The position numbers and the translations under genes were made by a program. Below are positions 28,135 to 39,241 of a stretch of DNA of 64,000 nt, one piece after another (within the stretch, counting starts at the first letter, position 1; every line of letters begins with the position of its first letter). The stretch comes from Flaccisagitta enflata. Lineage: Eukaryota > Chaetognatha > Sagittoidea > Aphragmophora. The notes beneath the pieces are model-generated. The model had not been told where the DNA came from. It made no database searches and saw only the letters and a list, made by a program, of their open reading frames with translations. The DNA lies in contig OZ231128.1 of assembly GCA_965153355.1 (NCBI GenBank), forward strand, positions 2,294,001 through 2,358,000. Direction: 5' to 3'.

Positions 28135-28190
28135 TCCTTCTTTCTTTCTTTTTTTCTGATATAAATTTCTCCCTTCTGTTTCTTTTTCAG
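27150..28190. repeat. TTTTTCC and CTTT tracts around a hairpin element
   Basis: TTTTTCC array (27150-27300), a complete hairpin element (27302-27503), then TTTC arrays to 28155. Confidence 0.94.
27302..27503 (+). mobile_element. covarying-hairpin short element, stem type AGTCGCG
   Basis: The 5' hairpin AGTCGCG-TGCTA-CGCGACT is at 27302-27320, then the ctttgtcggtccgtccg region. The 3' partner GCACGCGACT is at 27469-27478, then ggggtagccgtgtatccggccttg. It lies between T-rich flanks. Confidence 0.82.
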
Positions 28191-28569
28191 TACGTTTCTA
28201 TCATCCGTTCTATTGCTCTTTCCTTTGTTTGATTCTGACTCTACTATCTATCACTCAAGTTCAATCCATCAACTCATCTATCCTTCAGTTCATCTGTCCA
28301 TCTATCTTTCTGTCTATCTGTGAATCTATCGACCTATCTTTCTGTCTGTCAACTATCTATGTATTCATCACACCAAATTTCCAGAACCAGAATCATTTCC
28401 ACCAAAATGACTGTCGAAGTGAGATTTGATATACATGTAGAAACATTTATGAGGAAACAGTTAAATGATCACAACACCAATCGAAGTGAGAAGACAATTT
28501 TTTTTCTTACGTTGTGCGTGATGTGCATAGAATTATCGTACTCTTTCACATGTTGTGCGTAGCTTGAAT

Positions 28570-30325
28570 CTATCTCCTAAGAAAGATGATGAAGACAGTG
28601 AAGATAATGAGGACTAAAATAGTGAAGATTAAAATATCTAGATGTATATCAATTTCTTTTTTGTCTTTTTTGACTTTTATCGCATACTCCTCATAATTCT
28701 TCATAATCCAATCCCTATCATATGCATATTTTTGACGTTTTGCACGTGCGGCAGTCTCGATGCGTATCATGTATCTCCAAATACGGGGCCAGAAAATGAT
28801 GAGGGCGACGTGATAAACGAGTAGCGTGAAATTAACGACGCAGAAAACGATGTAAAGATTCGCGGCAAAATTGGTCAAGCAAAGCTCGGCTGACCAAAAG
28901 CCGCTGAAGGAAGTGGAATCACCTGAAATAGGAAGAAGGTGGGAACTGCTGTTGATGCTGAAGGATGAGATTGATTTTTTGTTGGAACTTTTGTTGGTGG
29001 TTGTGTTGATCAAAGAAAGAGCTGTATCGGATGTCGACGATGACATTGGCGACGAAGACGCATTGCAGATCGCCCAAGATTGGTTGAACGTGACCGTGTC
29101 CTCAACGAGCAATTTTTGGAAAGGCGCCGATGTGTTGGGCCAAACAAATACCGGGAGCAACTCAGTCTGCGATTGGTTGAGAAAAGGCGCGAGAGAGACG
29201 ATCCAGCAAGTGGAGATCCAAAAGCAGGCGAAGGTGAAAATGAGTTGAAGGGGGAAAGAAAGGAAGCGGAAGATGGGACGACGTGGTTTGGGAACACTGC
29301 GCTCTAACCGCAAAGACCGCAAAATCCGCGTTAAACCAAAAAGATTCGGCAACGACGCCATCCCATTCATTGGATACAAGAACGTAAACAGGACGGAGAG
29401 AATGAGATGAATGAGAAAGTAAATGATGAGGGTCAAAAGCGCGGCTTTCGTGTGGTTTTTTAACGAGGCAAAGAACGCCAGCGGAGGAACGAATGAGATG
29501 AAGTGGAAAAGGAGCCATGGAAGGAAAATGAGGGAGGTGAGGAATCCATACTTTCTCTCTTTACTGTATTCAATAATCGACCAAACTCCCTTACTCATTC
29601 CATTGACGATGGAGAAGACGGAAGAGAGAATGGAAACTACGAGAATCGAGTCCAATCGATTCGATTGAGCGACTATATAGAGTTGCAGCGACGCTTGGGG
29701 GAAGGCCTCGATCCCCACCTCCACTAGACGGAAAAAGTTGGCTTCGCGTTTTTGGTATTCCGCGAAATTGGATTCTCCTTCCCATCGTCGTTTCGCGGCG
29801 AGGATGAGCAACGCCACTGGGAAAAGGTTGAAAACCGACGCGAGGATGATCAAACGATCTCCATGCCACGCCACTCCCACGTAAACGAGATAAAACATCC
29901 ACGGAACGGCGATGAAAGCAGAAGTCAAACCTCCCCACCAATAATGACGGTCGAGGAAATAACGAATCGCGAGATAAATATCGGAACCGACGTCGATAGT
30001 GTATGTGACGATGGCGATGAGAAGAGTAATCCAAAAGAAGGCAGGGTCAAAAAACCGTTGGAGAGGGTTTTTGAGACAATCAAAGAGCTGTGAACTGCAC
30101 GCGGGTGATGCATCTTTGTCAGAGCAAATTTCGACGATGTCATTGGTTGGGTGATCTGCGTCGATACTAGAGAGGTCTGATAGTAGCGTCTCTGGGCTGT
30201 ATACGGTTGACGCATCATCGCCGGTATGAATTTCGACAATGTCACAGGGTGGATGATCCGCATCGATAGTAGGGAGGGGTTGGGTCGCAGGATCATCGTC
30301 ATCGCTAATTCGATCGCCACTTTCA

Positions 30326-30410
<85 letters not shown>

Positions 30411-30441
30411 GCAGTAGTTCTGGTTTTATTGACACAGTCAT
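28570..30441 (-). CDS. XK-related (XKR) family membrane protein
   Basis: A complete uninterrupted ORF of 623 codons from ATG at 30441. XK-related proteins are multi-pass plasma membrane proteins; some members scramble phospholipids after caspase cleavage. Seen here: a polyQ run (residues about 10-38), an acidic N-terminal part, then a first membrane segment with DVGSDIYLAIRY. A later segment holds the family hallmark EAFPQASLQLYIV, and several further hydrophobic segments follow up to the C-terminus. A Ser/Thr/Asn-rich loop with many N-glycosylation sequons lies around residues 430-520. The gene is intronless and sits on the opposite strand inside the TTC16 intron between 25594 and 32407. The polyQ is a pure CAA run, so its length probably varies. 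The paralogue number cannot be decided. Confidence 0.9.
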
Positions 30442-31605
30442 TGTTGCACTTGATGTTCTCCTTCTAGAATGTTTTTTTAAAATGTAATTGTTGATGATAT
30501 CGTGTTGTTCATTTATGTAGTAGATGTTTGTGCTCTCCTTAACGTAGATTATAGATTAAAATATCTTGGCCGAAAGAAATATAACACCTACTATTAAGAT
30601 TGGCGTCTAGAAATGATGGAGATTTTTGAAGAAAAAAAAAATGATCTACTTAAAAAAGATATATGAAATGAGTCCAATCTGGTATCTGTAGTGTTTAGAA
30701 GTGACAAAAGAAGACAAATAATCATTTCCAAAATCAATAAAAAAAAGTTGTGACATCATAAAAAACTAAAAATCTATACACTGATTTTCGATGTCTCAGC
30801 TTCTACCGAGTTAAGATGTTTTAAAAAAAATCATGTTTTTGTAGCTTAATCCATTTGGAAATGGCAAGCAAAAAAGTAAACTAGTGATTCTGCAATAATT
30901 GTGAAAAAATAATATGATGAAATCATTACTGTTGATGAAAAAGGGCTCAATTTGTTTGACTAACTTTATCATTAATCAATTTATCATAGATCATTGTCAG
31001 TAAAACACATTATTCCCAGGGAGTTGCGTTTCTTTCCGCCAAGATAGTATCCCATTAAAATCCCCCCTGAAGGATATAAGCGTCGAAAATTTCCTTTGTT
31101 TTTTTCATGAGAAAATGGCGTAGGGTGGCGGCCGAGTAACCGTTATCTGATTATCATCGTTATCTGTAAAATTGAGTTATGAACTGGAGAATTGTAAATG
31201 GAAACAGTTCATAACTAAATTTGCCAAATTTTTAGGATGTAGATTTTAACTCGATTTTTCGAGTTGGAGGTCTTTAAACATCGTTCGAATAAAAACTCGC
31301 GCCTCGATTGAAAAGAAGCGGAGAATTTGTTGGTTCCTCGACACGCGATAAAAGGACAGGTACCCTAAGGGGGACTACGACGCGTCAACATCCTTTCCCC
31401 TCTCCATCCAATTCCCCCCCCCCTTTCCGTCAGCAACAATGTTTTATCATCTCATTGTGGGTACTAGTGATGCAATCCTATATTTTTACAATGACGTAAT
31501 ATTATGGGGTAGCCGTGTATCCGGCCTTGTTCATAACACGCCCACTAACAGACCAATGGAAAACCGAGGGAGCATCAGATAGATAGTAGACCCTACCTTT
31601 CTTTC
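30442..31605. other. no gene seen
   Basis: AT-rich sequence upstream of the XK-related gene, without credible ORFs. A remnant 3' end of the hairpin element (ggggtagccgtgtatccggccttg) lies at 31505-31530. Confidence 0.55.
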
Positions 31606-32335
31606 CAATTTGTCCTCTTCCTTTCCTTCCTCTCTTCCTTCTCTTCCTTGGTCTCCTCCTGCTTCTTCTTCTTGTTCTACGTCTTCTTCTTCTTCCTTCT
31701 ACTTTTTATTTTTCTTCCTTCTTCTTTTTCTTCCTCTGCCTTCCTCTTGTTCTTGTTCTTCCTTCTTCTTCTGCTTTCTCCTCTTCTTCTTCTTCTTCTT
31801 CTTCTTCTTTTTCATCCTCTTCTTCTTCTTCTACTTCTTCCTCATCTTCTTCTTCTTCTTCTTTTTCTCCTTTTTGGGCAGCTTTCACACATTTGGGGGA
31901 TGTTCTCCTCCTTCTTCTTCTCCTCCGTCCCCCCCTTTGGCTCAGATCCCAGCCTTTCGGCCCAAATCCCTGCCTTGAGGTCACAATTCCTGCCTTGAGG
32001 CCAAAATCCCTGCCTTGAGGCCCAAATCTCAGTCTTGAGGCCCAAATCCCACCCTTGAATCCCCAAGACTGGGATTTAGGCCCAAAGGCTGGAATTTGGG
32101 CCTCAAGGCAGGGATTTGGGCTTCAAGGCTGGGATTTGGGCCTTGAGGCTAGGATCTGAGTCAGAGGGGAGGGGGACGGAGGAGGAGAAGGAGAAGGAGG
32201 AGAAAATCCCCCATATGTGTGAAAGCATAGGTCATCGACCCCTTTGGGGCCGCTGCCCTGCTCCCTCTCAACTTTAACCACAACCTACTTAGGCCGGGCC
32301 CGGGTACCGCTGACCACCTAACGCTTTTGCGACTA
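31606..32335. mobile_element. palindromic element with GGCCCAAATCCC units, copy 2
   Basis: A TTC-rich microsatellite, then ttttgggcagctttcacac and direct ggcccaaatccc-type units. An axis near 32060 is followed by inverted gggatttgggcctcaaggc units. The right end has tgaaagcataggtcatcgacccctttggggccgctgccctg, then the ggtaccgctgaccacctaacgcttttgcgactattc tail shared with copy 1. Confidence 0.75.
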
Positions 32336-32406
32336 TTCTTCTTTTCCTTCTTTTTCTCCTTCTTCTCCTTCTTCTTCTACTTCTTCTCTTTCTTCTTCTT
32401 CTTCAG

Positions 32407-32559
32407 GAGGGTTTGTCCATGCTGAACATGTTGATCAAAACGAATCGTGAAAGCGCTGATTTGTACGTGATGCGAGCTCGTCTCCATCAAGTGGCCAACC
32501 GAATTACAGTCGCCTATTACGACGTCAGAGAAGCTCGAAGACTCGATCCAGATCATCAG
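32407..32559 (+). CDS. TTC16 exon (TPR)
   Basis: A 153-base exon between a TTC-rich tract ending cttcttcag and caggtttgtg, phase 0 to 0. It encodes ESADLYVMRARLHQ and YYDVREARRLDP, matching the TTC16 TPR that reads ADVYIFRARLY and YRDLHSALLLNP in the vertebrate protein. It joins the previous and next exons in frame. Confidence 0.93.
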
Positions 32560-32583
32560 GTTTGTGAGACCAAAATCGACTTA

Positions 32584-33109
32584 CAGTCAGTGGACAAAAC
32601 AAAATAGGTAGAGAGCTCACTCTGTTGGCTTTGATCCAACCTACTGTTATCAAACAGCAGGCTGTAAACAACAACTGGTTGTAAAAATTACAGCTGGCTG
32701 TCATCTTACAAAATCGGCAAAAATCCAGGCTAAATATAATAGAATGTGACTAGCATATTCATAATCCTGATAAAATTCTGAGAAGTTTGACATGTCACAC
32801 TTAACACTTTTTATATGAAATAACCTTTAAACATTGTGTTATAACTTTATTAAATGTTGATAAAAAAATTTATTTTCATATAAAAGTATATGTTGTGACA
32901 TATCAAACTTGTTAGAATTTCATTAGGATTATGAATTTGCAGGTCTCGTTTTATTTGGTGAAAGTTGGATTTTTGCTGACTTTGTAGCATGACAGCCGGC
33001 TGTAATTTTTACAACCAGTTCTTTTTTACAACCTGCTGTTTGATAACAGTAGGTTGGACCAAAGTTAACAGAGTGAGCTCGCTACCTATTTTGTTTTGTC
33101 CACTGACCG
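32584..33109. mobile_element. 526-bp palindromic MITE, TSD CTTA
   Basis: The ends CAGTCAGTGGACAAAAC and the inverse of CGGTCAGTGGACAAAAC are flanked by CTTA on both sides (32580-32583 and 33110-33113). The arms match over more than 100 bases (cctactgttatcaaacagcaggctgtaaa). It is the same family as 2333-5873. It inserted 24 bases after a TTC16 donor. Confidence 0.88.
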
Positions 33110-33598
33110 CTTATGGAATATCACGACAAGCATCACTTGCAGGCACTCTGCAGGCCGTTGGGCTGGGATATGAGCCTCGAGGGGGGAGGGGCGAGGACGC
33201 AGAAAGATAAGAAGCAGAAGGAGGAATTTCCTTTTTCGTGTGATAGTACCCAATTTTAAACCATACACAGTTAAAGCTCGCAATAACGGATGTCAAAGGG
33301 ACCAACAAATTGTATCCACTTAGGATAGATTTCCTTTATTGCCAACGTAGGAATGAAGAGAAATTGACATGAAGGGGCCAAGTTTTTAGATCCGTTATAT
33401 GCGGATTGTCATTGTTCTTGGATCCGTTATAGAGGGGTGTAACCAGCGCCGTATGGGAGTCCATGATTTTGGGGGTGCCACCTCAAATTTGTGTCACGAC
33501 AACTTATTAGTGTCCCAATCAATCTAACTAGGGATTTTTTTTATCTCTATATGCATAAACAATATTAACTTTTTGTGCATATCAGTAAAAACAGGTCG

Positions 33599-34250
33599 CC
33601 CAAGGGCAATATGTGGTCAGCGATACCCGTTGCCCTGCTTTGAGTGATTGTGATTGAAGGGGAAGCAGGGCAGCGGCCCCGAAGGGGACGAAGTCCTGTA
33701 GAACACAGGGGGACTTTCGTTCGTCCTGCCTGAAGAAGTGGATAAGATACTATAGAGGGCTTACTGAAGGTCTCGGATAGCCTAAACTGAGGCCTAAGAA
33801 GGCTGATATAAGGCCTCAGAATGCCAATGGGAAGCTTTAGAGGGCTGACTTGAGGCTTGAGAGAGCTGGATTAAGGCTTGGAAGGTCAGAGGACTGATTT
33901 GAAGCCTGAGAGCAATAAATTGAGGCTTAGATAGCTGATTTGAGGCCTGAGAGGCCAGGTTTGAGGCCTGAGAAGCCTAATTTGAGGCCTGAGAGGCCAT
34001 GTTTGAGGCCTAAAAGGTTGGATTTTAGGCCTGGGAGGCCGGATTTGAGGCCTGAGAGGCTGGATTTGAGGTCTGAGAGGCTAGATTTGAGGCCTGAGAG
34101 GCCAGATTCGTGGTCTCAGAGGCCAGATTTGAGGCCTGAGGGGCCTGATGAGGGGGGACGCACGGACGAACGAACGAACGAACGGACGAACGAAAGTCCC
34201 CCTGTGTTCTACAGGACTTCGTCCCCTTCGGGGCCGCTGCCCAAAAAAAC
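33599..34250. mobile_element. element with inverted gcagcggccccgaagggg ends and a 21-bp minisatellite
   Basis: The left end gggcagcggccccgaaggggacgaagtcctgtagaacacagggggactttcg (33667-33718) is the inverse of 34191-34240. Between them lie a dozen or more diverged ggcctgagaggccagatttga units of about 21 bases (33750-34150) and a gaac/ggac array. The terminal 20 bases also occur inside the elements at 26515 and 31606. Confidence 0.78.
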
Positions 34251-34374
34251 TCTCTCTATCTCTCTCTCTCTCTCACTGAGGTTTATGTCCCAACAAAGGG
34301 CCGCCATGGCGGCCCCGGCGGCCCCTTGCCATACGGCCCTGTGTGTAACAGTTGTTAAACCTTTTTAACTGAAG

Positions 34375-34534
34375 GAGGCGAAGAAGTTTTCCGAGAGTAT
34401 CAAAGAAAAGGCATTTGACGCGATGTCCTCAGCCGTAGAAATGGAAAGACGAGGCAGAAACGACGTCGCATTGACGAAAATCAAGATGGCCATACAATCA
34501 GATCCCTCTGTCCCCATTTTCCACGTGCTTAAAG
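34375..34534 (+). CDS. TTC16 exon (TPR)
   Basis: A 160-base exon, from phase 0 to phase 1, ending at aaaggtgacg. The acceptor is either ctgaag (start 34375) or the AG three bases later; both keep frame. The peptide (KEKAFDAMSSAVEMERRGR, then AIQSDPSVPIFHVLK) fits the TTC16 TPR pair where the vertebrate protein has IENNPLDPSLFLFRG. Its pyrimidine tract is poor, unlike the other acceptors. Confidence 0.8.
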
Positions 34535-36683
34535 GTGACGTATTAAATAGGGAATATTTGGATTTTATCTAGATAATATGCCCGATGCGAAACCTCTCAA
34601 GTATGTTTCACACCGTCGGTGTATGGGAGAATGTACACAGCCTAGGGACTTAAATGCCAATTTCCAGCACGACAACATGCAACAGCTTCGAGCATGACAG
34701 CCTATTATCTTATTTCTGAAGCATTCTTAGTCAGAACTGTACATGAGGCTACAAATAAGTTCAATGTTTTAACGTTTCATATATCTTCATGGCAAAATTG
34801 TATCTTTTTCAATGTGTTCATCATTAACATATAACGAATTAATGATATATTTGGCGAAACAGCATCCTGGAAAGTTTCTTATAGTCCAATTTCCCCCTTG
34901 GAAAACATAATATTCAAGCCCGACAGATTTTTAAGCCTGACGACACGGACTTGAGCTGAAGTCACTGAAGTCCCTTGTCATACACCGATGTTTCACACAT
35001 GGCTCACACTTTTTTGTTAGTTGTGTTGTTTTCTCGATCAGAGGTACCGATTCTGTCTAGCTGCCGCGTAGCATGAAAAATCCGGCAAAAGCTGCCGCAC
35101 TTATGTTAAATTCATAGGCTATGGACCATATGGAGGCTTTCTCCCCCCCCAAAAAACTCTCTTCCCCTTATCTGTCTAGAGTGGACAAACTACTCGCTTT
35201 TAAGGGGTAGCATTCGTAATCCCGTCCACAATTGTCTGGCTTGATTTAAGAATTGGGGTATTGATGTATAAAACCACATTTGCACTTGCGCAGGAGTGCC
35301 AAAGTAAAAAAAATGATTCACTTCTCGCTCAGACTTAGCATTAACCAGAGGTAGCTCAAGGAAAAGGCAACGCCTGCGGTCTTCACCCAGTCAGTAGTCC
35401 AAACTTCAAGGCTGCCCTCTTTATTCCTTTATCAGGCTCGGATTTATCAAAAATTGTTCTTAGTGTTATTACAACTGATATCAAGAATTTTTTTCTTATG
35501 ATCATCCCCTCTGACAAAACAAAACCGTGCCAAGAAATTGAATAATTCTCAAATGTATTTGCTCATTCTTGTTTATTTTCAAGGTTAATACGGTTTTACT
35601 TAAGTCATGAGAATAGTGAAGTTTTTAACGCTAAGAAAGGTTCTTTTCTTGTTTAAAGAAGTCTTTGGTGTGCATGGTTAAAGAAAACTGCAGTATGCAA
35701 ATGCAGTTTTTATCCACCGAGACTAAAAATGACTGGTAGCGATCCGAGGATTGTGAAATCACCTTAGTTTTTCAGAGTCTAAACCTTTAACTCATTTTAC
35801 CGTGCAACCCCATCCATATCGTCCTTTTGGTTTTCCAATGAATTCCATTTTCTCTGCGCAAGTGTTGACACGGGATTCTTTCTTGGTTACTTCCTTTCTG
35901 GCCCTTTTTGCTCCTTTATCCCCCCTGGCTGGCCGTCACTGCCGCACTTTGGCGAAAACCTGCCGCGTAGCAATGCTACCATGCCGCTATGTTCCCAGAG
36001 GGCGTCACCTCAAGACAAAAAAAATTATGCTGGCACTTCTGACCTAAATAAACGGCTGAAACTAGTACAGTTGCCTACCCTGAGCAAGAAAACATATGGT
36101 TTTACCTGCGTCATTGCTAATCCAAAGCCTCTTTTTGCCCCTTAAAGTTAACTACTTCTCTCAAATCAAAATGCGGCAAAAAATGTTTTTTCTATTTCAT
36201 ATGGTACTATTCTAGAAATGAAAAATGGTACTTATGATTAGAGGGAGGATGCCAAATCTTTAGCAAAGGTTCAGGATTGATTGAATACGCCATGTGTAAA
36301 ATTTGGTAAGCCTGCTCCTAAATTTCTAGGACCTATTAAAAAAAAACTCGCAAAATTCTAATCTCAGATAAAAAAAATCTTGTCCTTTCAGAGCCTCCAA
36401 AATGTTGAACCTACTGAGTTCAAGAGCAAAAAAATGTCCCTAGATGAATCATGACGCAGGCAAAACCCCATATAGGTGTGATCTACACATACTTAAGAAC
36501 ATTTTTATACCATAGCTGTCATCTCTAGGCACTGGCTTATATTTTTGTCCTGTTATGGTTCACTCTCCGATCTACGTGGCATGCTACACAGAATCGGCAT
36601 CTCATGTTTTCCCTTTTTTTATAGTTTGTGTCTATCTTTCTTTTTAATTTTTTTTTCTATTTTCATTTAGCCTTCAGTAAAAA
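34535..36683. other. intronic sequence, one inverted dispersed repeat
   Basis: AT-rich. The segment at about 35040-35240 is an inverted copy of the repeat ending near 2095. Short phrases of the same repeat (gctgccgcgtagcat) recur near 35965. No gene supported. Confidence 0.6.
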
Positions 36684-36760
<77 letters not shown>

Positions 36761-36780
36761 CTCTCATTCTCTCTCAACAG
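36684..36780. repeat. CT microsatellite ending in a 3' splice site
   Basis: CT tract with two ATTC steps, ending ctctctcaacag at the next exon. Confidence 0.95.
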
Positions 36781-36858
36781 GTGCTCTTCACCGGAAGAGG
36801 CTTGAGTATCGCGAAGCCATCGACGAGCTTCTGACGGCGATGGAAAAAGCTCAAGCGG
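36781..36858 (+). CDS. TTC16 exon (TPR), last one visible
   Basis: A 78-base exon, phase 1 in and out, ending gcgggtttgag. The peptide EYREAIDELLTAMEKAQ fits the helix after the previous exon (TTC16: RRLQEFDGAVEDFLKVLDM). Vertebrate TTC16 is over 800 residues, so much of the C-terminal part is missing after this exon. It must lie beyond the element that begins near 38.3 kb, or be lost. Confidence 0.88.
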
Positions 36859-37010
36859 GTTTGAGATTATTTTGTTTCATTACATCAAGACTTTTGTATG
36901 TATCCTCGCATCTCTATAATAGGCTGTGTCCGTTAGTTGGTCCCTTGGTCAGTTGGTTGGTTAGTTGGTCTATCAGTGATGCATTCATGAATATCACAGA
37001 ATTGTTTTTT

Positions 37011-37207
37011 AGTCGCGTGCACGCGACTCTACAACCCGCATTGTCTGTTGGTCTGTCTGTCCTTGGTCTGTCCGTCGGTAACACTGCTTTTTTGGCGTTT
37101 ACGGGCCGTTTTGGGGTTACAGCTCCTGCCAAACTGCCTAGCTGGTCTATTTCATCACTGCCCCTGCCCACCCGCACGCGACTTGGGCAGTCGTGTATCC
37201 GACCTTG
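37011..37207 (+). mobile_element. covarying-hairpin short element, stem type AGTCGCG
   Basis: The 5' end is the perfect palindrome agtcgcgtgcacgcgact (37011-37028) followed by ctacaacccgcattgtctg. The 3' partner GCACGCGACT is at 37174-37183, then tgggcagtcgtgtatccgaccttg. A second, truncated 5' end (cctcgcatctctataataggctgtgtccg) is at 36903-36931. Confidence 0.82.
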
Positions 37208-37209
37208 TA

Positions 37210-37812
37210 ACACATGTGCAAAAATTAGGCGGAAAATGTAAAGATGTATTTTCCATAGTAAAGATAGCTCCATTAACATGAAATTTGGACTGAAGATAGC
37301 TATTTGGTGGTATTTTTGGGTAAAAAGAAGATTTGATTTCGATTCAATTCATATGATGCCTAATTCAACCCTTGTGTCATAATTGCGATGTCAAAATGTT
37401 GCCAATTTTCCCCATGTTTATGCTTCCAAAAGTTGCTCATCATTACAAGGCATTTATAGCATCCTGCGAGGAAAAAGAATAGAAAATTTGTCAGATACTT
37501 GTAGGGTAGAGTATCAAAAAGTAACGGACTCTGGAAGTGCGCAGTTTTTGCCCCATAGGATGGACAATCCTGAACTACATGCAGTTGAATAAAATGAAGT
37601 AAAAAATCATTTCTGAAATTGTTGCCCTTGAGGATTTACTGGCAAATCATCATAAAACAAGGTTCGCAGGACATTAAAGCCACGCCCTATGTTCCAAATT
37701 CATGAAATAAGGCATATTAGTTCATTTGAGGGAGTTTTATGGGTTTTGACAGCAGTTGTTACACTTAATCTGTACTAAAACAATCCTTTCCGCCTAATTT
37801 TTGCACATGTGT
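37210..37812. mobile_element. 603-bp MITE, TA target duplication
   Basis: The terminal inverted repeats acacatgtgcaaaaattaggcgga and their inverse are flanked by TA on both sides (37208-37209 and 37813-37814). This is the signature of a Tc1/mariner-type non-autonomous element. No transposase inside; a 69-codon ORF is not convincing. Confidence 0.85.
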
Positions 37813-38020
37813 TATTTTAACAGAGAAGTGGTACCTAGCCAGTAAAAGTAGCATACATTAGATGATTGATGCATTTAACAATTCACTTTTTCATAAGTAA
37901 CATTCACTGATGAAAAACATTCATTCATAAAAAGATATTCAATCATAAAAAACATTCATTCGAACAGGACGCATCGTTGGCTTACTTTTAAATGTTGTTC
38001 AGTTCAAGCAATAAACTAAA

Positions 38021-38085
38021 AAGGCCGGATACACGGCAATCCAGTCGCGGACGGTTGGGCAGGAGCAGTAATGAGTATATATGTT
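38021..38085 (-). mobile_element. hairpin element, inverted 3' end
   Basis: aaggccggatacacggcaatccagtcgcggacggttgggcaggagcag is the inverted 3' end of the covarying-hairpin family. It is the last host-type repeat before the virus-like genes. Confidence 0.65.
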
Positions 38086-38333
38086 ATGTGGGCCTAACGC
38101 AGCTGCAGTCCGACGGTGGCGCTGCTGCAGCCGTGTGAGCCCCGCTGCCTCGTGGCGCCATTCTCCTGACGCTGCTGAAATAGGTCGTGACCCCGCCTCC
38201 CTTCTCATCTTTTGTTTTCACGCTTGATATATTTCAGCCCCGCCCCCAATTCTCCCACGTTAAAATCTATTTTCCTCGTCCCATTTGCGTTCGTAATTCG
38301 TTTTTTCTCCGACTCGTGGCTCTCCTTTCTTTG

Positions 38334-38341
38334 TATAAATA
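38334..38341 (+). promoter_or_regulatory. TATA box of the virus-like plus-strand cluster
   Basis: TATAAATA lies 74 bases before the ATG of the packaging ATPase, with a pyrimidine-rich leader (ttattcttctttcttcg) downstream where initiation would be expected. It is the only clear core promoter before the first gene of the cluster. Confidence 0.65.
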
Positions 38342-38414
38342 ACTATGAGGCTCTTCGCGCCCGTTTATTCTTCTTTCTTCGTGTCTTCTTTTTTCTTCTC
38401 TCTTTTTTTGCATC

Positions 38415-39221
38415 ATGGATCCCATGAATGATGACGACGTGGATTTTGTCGATTTTGACGAAAGATTAACGCCAGGGACATCTGTCATAATTAGTGGGTA
38501 TTGCCCTTGTTCTATATTTCAGTGAGGCTGTTTTAGTTATTTCTTTACTCAGTTGTGCATTCACTCATCCATTCATTCATTCATTCATTCATCCTTCAGG
38601 TCGTCGAATTCGGGAAAAAGTCACATATGCAAATCGATTCTCAATCACATGGATACTTGTCTTTCATTCACTCCAAGCAAGATCTATTATATAACTCCCT
38701 TCCTTCAAAATAATATGCAAGAATTTAAGGATAAAGTTCAGTTTTATCATAGTTGGTCGCATCCCGACTTGAAATTGAGTCAATTAAAAAAGGAAAAATT
38801 TCTCTTTATCATTATAGACGATTTTTGCTATTCAGATCAACTAGAAGAGAAGCAGCTAATCCGCTGGAGTGTCCTCCATCTAATACACCATTTATCTTGG
38901 TTATTTGTGCTAATAACTCACTCGTTATTTTCAAAGAGCTTAGATTACCATAGAGAAATCTCGCTTAATGTAGGAATTTTTATTGTTCCTGTTAGTAGAC
39001 GTGCCTATAGTATGATAGAATTTTTTTCACGTCAGTTGGCAGATGGTAAACGACTTAAGGAAGCTTACGCCGATCTTGCAAACAACAGTTCCCAACCTTA
39101 TGCACACATTATCATTGACTGTAGAAAATCTGTCCCATCTAAATATTCAATCCGATCAAATATCTCGAAGGAATATGGCCCTTGTGTCATTTATTTTCCG
39201 AAAAAAATATTCAATTATTGA
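38415..39221 (+). CDS. virus-like DNA packaging ATPase (FtsK/HerA, A32-type), two exons
   Basis: Exon 1 is 38415-38497 and exon 2 is 38600-39221. The 102-base intron has a gtattg donor and ends in an ATTC array plus catccttcag. The intended product is 234 residues, the usual size of Polinton and adintovirus packaging ATPases, which pump DNA into the capsid. The intron falls inside the Walker A motif: the glycine that opens it is encoded by both exons, and NSGKS follows in exon 2. A Walker B-like strand (FLFIIIDD) comes later. Without splicing exon 1 ends within a few codons of the donor region. It is the first gene of a tight plus-strand cluster. Confidence 0.85.
38498..38599 (+). other. intron inside the ATPase Walker A motif
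   Basis: A canonical GT...AG intron, phase 2. The 3' half is an imperfect TTCA array that doubles as the polypyrimidine tract. Confidence 0.85.
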
Positions 39222-39241
39222 CCACTTGAATAAAAAAAAGC

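Noticed and set aside
28871-30417. Plus-strand ORFs of up to 125 codons
   Set aside because: Antisense shadows of the XK-related gene.
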